From NCBI GenBank assembly GCA_002482415.1, contig DLFY01000051.1:9069-15847 (forward strand): a DNA stretch of 6,779 bases. Direction: 5' to 3'. The translations under genes were made by a program, and so were the position numbers. This document shows positions 4,289 to 6,779 of the stretch, in pieces; the first letter of the stretch is position 1, and every line of letters starts with the position of its first letter. The notes beneath the pieces are model-generated. The model ran no database searches, was not told the origin of the DNA, and worked only from the letters and a program-made list of their open reading frames with translations. The DNA comes from Phycisphaerales bacterium UBA7708 (GTDB taxonomy: Bacteria > Planctomycetota > Phycisphaerae > Sedimentisphaerales > Anaerohalosphaeraceae).

Positions 4289-4897
4289 ATGATGAAAAAA
4301 GCACTTTTGTTGTTGGCGGTATTGACGCTGGGCGTATTATCCCCGGCAGCGGTCACCTTGTTTTTTGATAATTTTGATTCAGAAAACGGCGGAGTTGGAG
4401 TATTGAATTACACCGGTTTTGCGAATTGGACCGTATCCGAGGGTACTGTCGATTTGATCGGGAACAAGTTTCACGACTTCCTGCCGGGCAATGGTCTGTA
4501 TGTGGATATGGACGGTTCAACCAGCAATGCTGGCTTGATGCTTTCCAAGACGTTTTCGCTTCAGGCGGGGACTTACGAATTGTCGTATGAACTGGCCGGA
4601 AATCATCGCAATGGCTCCCAGGAAACTGTCAATGTAAAGGTTAATGTGGGAGTTTTGTCTGATACGTATTCCCTGTCACAGAATGCTCCGTTTACATCTT
4701 ATACCAAGCAGTTCACGCTTGCCGAAGCCAAGAACATCACCATCAGCTTTGAAGGTGTTGGCGGAGATAACATTGGGATGCTGCTGGACGATGTCAAGCT
4801 GGATGCGATTTCAGTGGTTCCTGCTCCCGGCGCGATTCTGCTGGGTGCGATGGGCACGAGTCTGGTCGGCTGGCTTCGGAGACGCCGGAGTCTGTAA
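4289..4897 (+). CDS. PEP-CTERM surface protein with predicted jelly-roll-like domain (paralogue of the gene at 1888)
   Basis: AGGAG (4281-4285) precedes two adjacent ATGs (4289, 4292). The second fits the spacing better (6 nt) and matches the MKK start of the paralogue. The signal peptide covers about residues 1-21. The mature domain shares with the 1888 gene FFDNF.SENGG (25-35), YTGFANW.VS.GTVDLIG (41-58), GLYVDMDGST (69-78), LAGNHR (102-107) and GGDNIGMLLDDVKL (158-171). Identity is roughly 60% by eye over the whole length. The sorting tail VPAPGAILLG to RRRRSL spans 177-202 (DNA 4817-4894). It is the second gene of its pair, as its paralogue is in the first pair, and is followed by a strong terminator. 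It likely sits on the cell surface or in the extracellular matrix after exosortase processing; its ligand is unknown. Confidence 0.88.
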   Translation: MMKKALLLLAVLTLGVLSPAAVTLFFDNFDSENGGVGVLNYTGFANWTVSEGTVDLIGNKFHDFLPGNGLYVDMDGSTSNAGLMLSKTFSLQAGTYELSYELAGNHRNGSQETVNVKVNVGVLSDTYSLSQNAPFTSYTKQFTLAEAKNITISFEGVGGDNIGMLLDDVKLDAISVVPAPGAILLGAMGTSLVGWLRRRRSL

Positions 4898-4922
4898 GGC
4901 TGTTAATTTAGGGTGAGATGAT

Positions 4923-4953
4923 AAAGCCGTGGAGTTTGTCCACGGCTTTTTTT
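4923..4953 (+). terminator. Intrinsic terminator after the second PEP-CTERM pair
   Basis: AAAGCCGTGGA (4923-4933) pairs perfectly with TCCACGGCTTT (4939-4949) around a GTTTG loop. The T-run extends from 4947 to 4953. It closes the transcription unit 25 nt after the stop codon at 4897 and separates it from the DUF4416 gene. Confidence 0.9.
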
Positions 4954-4981
4954 GTTGGTTTCCTGTAAAAAAAGAGATTCT

Positions 4982-5009
4982 TTGCATTTATCCATCGTAT
5001 GATTAGAAT
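4982..5009 (+). promoter_or_regulatory. Weak promoter candidate for the DUF4416-wecA unit
   Basis: TAGAAT (5004-5009, five of six to TATAAT) lies 16 bp after TTGCAT (4982-4987, three of six to TTGACA). Because the strong terminator at 4923-4953 lies just upstream, some promoter is expected in this 91-nt gap, and this is the best candidate visible. Confidence 0.35.
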
Positions 5010-5044
5010 ATGGGAGCAATAGAACTGGACCTGGAAACGATAGA

Positions 5045-5623
5045 ATGTGGGAAATACAGCAACCTCAGCCGGTCAAGCTGATTATTGGGATTTTGGCGGC
5101 CGACCAGCGGTGTCTTGCGGCGGCGGAGTCGGCGGTGGCCGAGGCGTTCGGCAAGGCCGACCTGGTCAGTCCGGTGTACCCGTTTGACATGACGGCCTAT
5201 TACCAACAGCAGGCCGGGCCGGCGATTTTACGGCGATTTGTGAGCATTGAGACCCCCATTGATCCGGGCCGTCTGGGGGGTGTCAAGCACCAGACCAATC
5301 GAATGGAGATGCAGCTTGCCGAGGTGCTGGCGACGTCGTGGCCCCGGCCGGTAAATCTTGACCCGGGGTATCTGGAACCGAGCAAGCTGGTGCTGGCCTC
5401 GACCAAGAATTTTGCCCATCGGGTGTATATCGGCGATGGGATGTGGGCGGAGGTGACACTGACCTATAATAAGGGTGTCTGGCAGGTCTATCCCTATACG
5501 TTTCCCGATTTTAAGAGCGGACGGTATAACGCATTTTTGTCAACGGCGCGTGAAAAACTCGCAGCCCAGCGGCGGGATTTGGCGTCGTCGTCGGCATCAT
5601 CGACTGATTCGGATACCGAATGA
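5045..5623 (+). CDS. DUF4416 family protein
   Basis: This encodes 192 residues. The ATG at 5045 is the only start between the upstream in-frame stop (5000-5002) and the conserved region, although its ribosome site is weak. Family pattern of DUF4416 seen: QPVKLIIGILAADQ (8-21), FGKADLVSPVYPFDMT.YY (35-53), RRFVSIETPIDPGRL (63-77), K..TNRMEMQLAE (81-93), the signature NLDPGYL (104-110), KLVLASTKNFAHRVYIGDG (114-132), WAEVTLTY (134-141) and TFPDFKSGRYNAFL (152-165). The domain is complete at normal length. A Ser/Asp-rich tail (181-192) follows and is probably disordered. There is no signal peptide, so it is likely cytoplasmic. The biochemical function of the family is not known to me. The gene lies 45 nt before the wecA-like gene and is probably co-transcribed with it; codon use is more GC-rich than in the PEP-CTERM genes upstream. 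Confidence 0.9.
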   Translation: MWEIQQPQPVKLIIGILAADQRCLAAAESAVAEAFGKADLVSPVYPFDMTAYYQQQAGPAILRRFVSIETPIDPGRLGGVKHQTNRMEMQLAEVLATSWPRPVNLDPGYLEPSKLVLASTKNFAHRVYIGDGMWAEVTLTYNKGVWQVYPYTFPDFKSGRYNAFLSTAREKLAAQRRDLASSSASSTDSDTE

Positions 5624-5668
5624 TTCGATGACAGGCAATAAGAAAGGATTAATCCGATTTCACATGTA

Positions 5669-6757
5669 ATGGTTTTAGCTTTGATTTTGCCGGTTGGGGC
5701 GTTTGCGGTCTCGGCGGTTCTGACGGCGCTGGTGCGAAGGGCGGCCATAGCGGTCGATTTCTGTGCCCATCCGCGGCAGGACCGCTATCATCGGACGGTC
5801 ATTGCTTTGGGCGGCGGAATCGCCATTTTCTGGACGATTGCGTTGTTTATTCTGGCCGGGCTGGCGGGGGGGTATCTGGCCGGAGCGGGGAAGTTTGTGT
5901 TTATCGACCAGAGCCTCAGTGAGCATCTGGAAGGATTTTTAAATCGCAGCCGGGAGCTGTGGGTAGTGCTGGGATGTGCGGCACTGCTGCATCTTTTGGG
6001 GTTGTGGGATGACAAGAAACGGCTGGGGCCTTATCTGAAGCTGGCGGTGCAGTTTGGGGCTGCGGCTGCTGCGGCGGTCTTTGCCGATATACGCGTCGAG
6101 ATGTTCATTCATAACAAGTTCATCACGACTCTGCTGTCGGTACTGTGGATTGTCGGGATTATGAATGTCTTTAATTTTCTCGATAATATGGACGGGTGTT
6201 CGGCGGGGATTGCTCTGATTGTGGCGGGCGTACTGCTGACGGCGGCGGTCGGCAGCGGGCAGGTCTTTATTTCCGGCCTGGGGCTGCTGTTTATCGGGGC
6301 GGTGGCGGGCTTCTGGGTGTGGAATTTCCCGCCGGCCAAAATATTTATGGGAGATTGCGGCTCGCTGGTGATTGGATTCTTTGTTGCCCTGCTGAGCCTT
6401 CGGACGACCTATTATCATCAGCATGACGGCGGCGGACTGTATGCGGTGTTTATGCCGCTATTGGCTTTGGCGGTGCCCTTGTATGATTTTGTCAGTGTGA
6501 CGTTTCTGCGGATTAAGCAGGGCAAAAGCCCGCTGGTCGGCGATACGCAGCATTTTTCGCACCGGCTTCGCAGGCGCGGGCTGACTGATACGCAAACGGC
6601 TTTGACGCTGTACCTGGCGACACTGTGTACGGGGCTGGGTGCGATATTTCTGCGACAGGTCAATTTCGTCGGGGCGATTTTGATTTTTGTTCAGACGGTC
6701 ATGACGCTGGCGATTGTGGCTATTCTGGAAACGACCGGCAGGCCCTGTGAGCAGTGA
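5669..6757 (+). CDS. Polyprenyl-phosphate sugar-1-phosphate transferase (WecA/TagO/MraY family)
   Basis: This 362-residue polytopic membrane protein has about ten hydrophobic segments from residue 2 to 352. It is expected to move a sugar-1-phosphate (typically GlcNAc-1-P) from UDP-sugar to undecaprenyl phosphate, the first step of lipid-linked glycan synthesis. Visible family motifs are HPRQDRYHRT..LGGG (34-50), the Asp pair LWDDKKRLGPYLKL (112-125; D114, D115, Mg-binding), NVFNFLDNMDG (166-176; D172 and D175), PAKIFMGDCGSL (222-233) and HFSHRL (295-300). The last loop and HxxHR fit WecA/TagO better than MraY, and no division/cell-wall cluster genes surround it. C177 occupies a position that is often Leu in relatives. 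The ATG at 5669 is the only usable start downstream of the in-frame stop at 5639-5641; an AAGGA lies 20 nt upstream, which is too far. The start overlaps the TAA of a 13-codon mini-frame (5628-5669), suggesting coupled translation. Confidence 0.9.
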   Translation: MVLALILPVGAFAVSAVLTALVRRAAIAVDFCAHPRQDRYHRTVIALGGGIAIFWTIALFILAGLAGGYLAGAGKFVFIDQSLSEHLEGFLNRSRELWVVLGCAALLHLLGLWDDKKRLGPYLKLAVQFGAAAAAAVFADIRVEMFIHNKFITTLLSVLWIVGIMNVFNFLDNMDGCSAGIALIVAGVLLTAAVGSGQVFISGLGLLFIGAVAGFWVWNFPPAKIFMGDCGSLVIGFFVALLSLRTTYYHQHDGGGLYAVFMPLLALAVPLYDFVSVTFLRIKQGKSPLVGDTQHFSHRLRRRGLTDTQTALTLYLATLCTGLGAIFLRQVNFVGAILIFVQTVMTLAIVAILETTGRPCEQ

Positions 6758-6779
6758 CTCTGTATCCGCGCTGCGGGTA
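6747..6779 (+). CDS. Possible start of the next gene, cut by the window end
   Basis: A GTG at 6747 lies inside the last codons of the transferase gene (11-nt overlap) and opens a frame reading SSDSVSALRV to the window edge with no stop. An overlapping start is common in operons, but only 11 codons are visible, the ribosome site is not clear, and no family can be recognised. The true start could also lie beyond the window. Confidence 0.25.
   Translation, partial: MSSDSVSALRV

Noticed and set aside
5939..6424. 161-codon minus-strand frame
   Set aside because: It is antisense to the transferase gene with its conserved motifs; rich in Gln, Arg and Pro, as expected from the complement of a GC-rich membrane protein gene.
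1..6779. CRISPR array, insertion sequence, tRNA or rRNA
   Set aside because: No regularly spaced repeats, transposase frame, terminal inverted repeats or cloverleaf sequences were found on reading both strands. The only repeats are the 8-bp tract, the PEP-CTERM tails and the three hairpins.

Overview
The window looks like part of a chromosome from a Planctomycetota bacterium, most likely class Phycisphaerae (Sedimentisphaerales-like). The basis is four secreted proteins that all end in the same tail: PAPGAILLG, a short hydrophobic stretch, then GWLRRRRSL. This is the PAPGA variant of the PEP-CTERM sorting signal, which I associate with that group. The taxonomic call is inference, because no rRNA or marker gene is present.

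Layout. Positions 1-476 hold the 3' end of a beta-lactamase-fold serine hydrolase. Next comes a long non-coding stretch (477-1058) with an 8-bp tandem repeat, a promoter and a structured, intrinsically terminated leader or small RNA (about 810-961). The first pair of PEP-CTERM genes follows: a fibro-slime protein (1059-1793) and a predicted jelly-roll-like surface protein (1888-2496). A bidirectional terminator separates this pair from a convergent minus-strand gene for a Dabb-domain lipoprotein (2591-2992). A second non-coding stretch (2993-3565) holds that gene's promoter, a short promoter-to-terminator unit that looks like a small RNA with a C7 hairpin loop (about 3242-3327), and an AT-rich leader. 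The second pair of PEP-CTERM genes (3566-4198 and 4289-4897) ends in a strong terminator. The last part holds a DUF4416 gene (5045-5623) and a WecA/TagO-type polyprenyl-phosphate sugar-1-phosphate transferase (5669-6757). A possible next gene may overlap the latter's end and run out of the window.

How the parts fit. The four PEP-CTERM proteins should be exported by Sec, held in the membrane by the C-terminal helix and processed by an exosortase encoded elsewhere. PEP-CTERM sorting is linked to exopolysaccharide. The WecA-like enzyme starts lipid-linked glycan synthesis, so a cell-surface/exopolysaccharide theme is plausible but not proven.

The least expected content is non-coding. A hairpin with compensatory changes recurs 34-44 nt upstream of three of the four PEP-CTERM genes. 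Each PEP-CTERM pair is also preceded by its own short, promoter-driven, terminated RNA. Finally, the PEP-CTERM genes share their 5' and 3' ends at DNA level while their middles differ, as expected for modular reshuffling.
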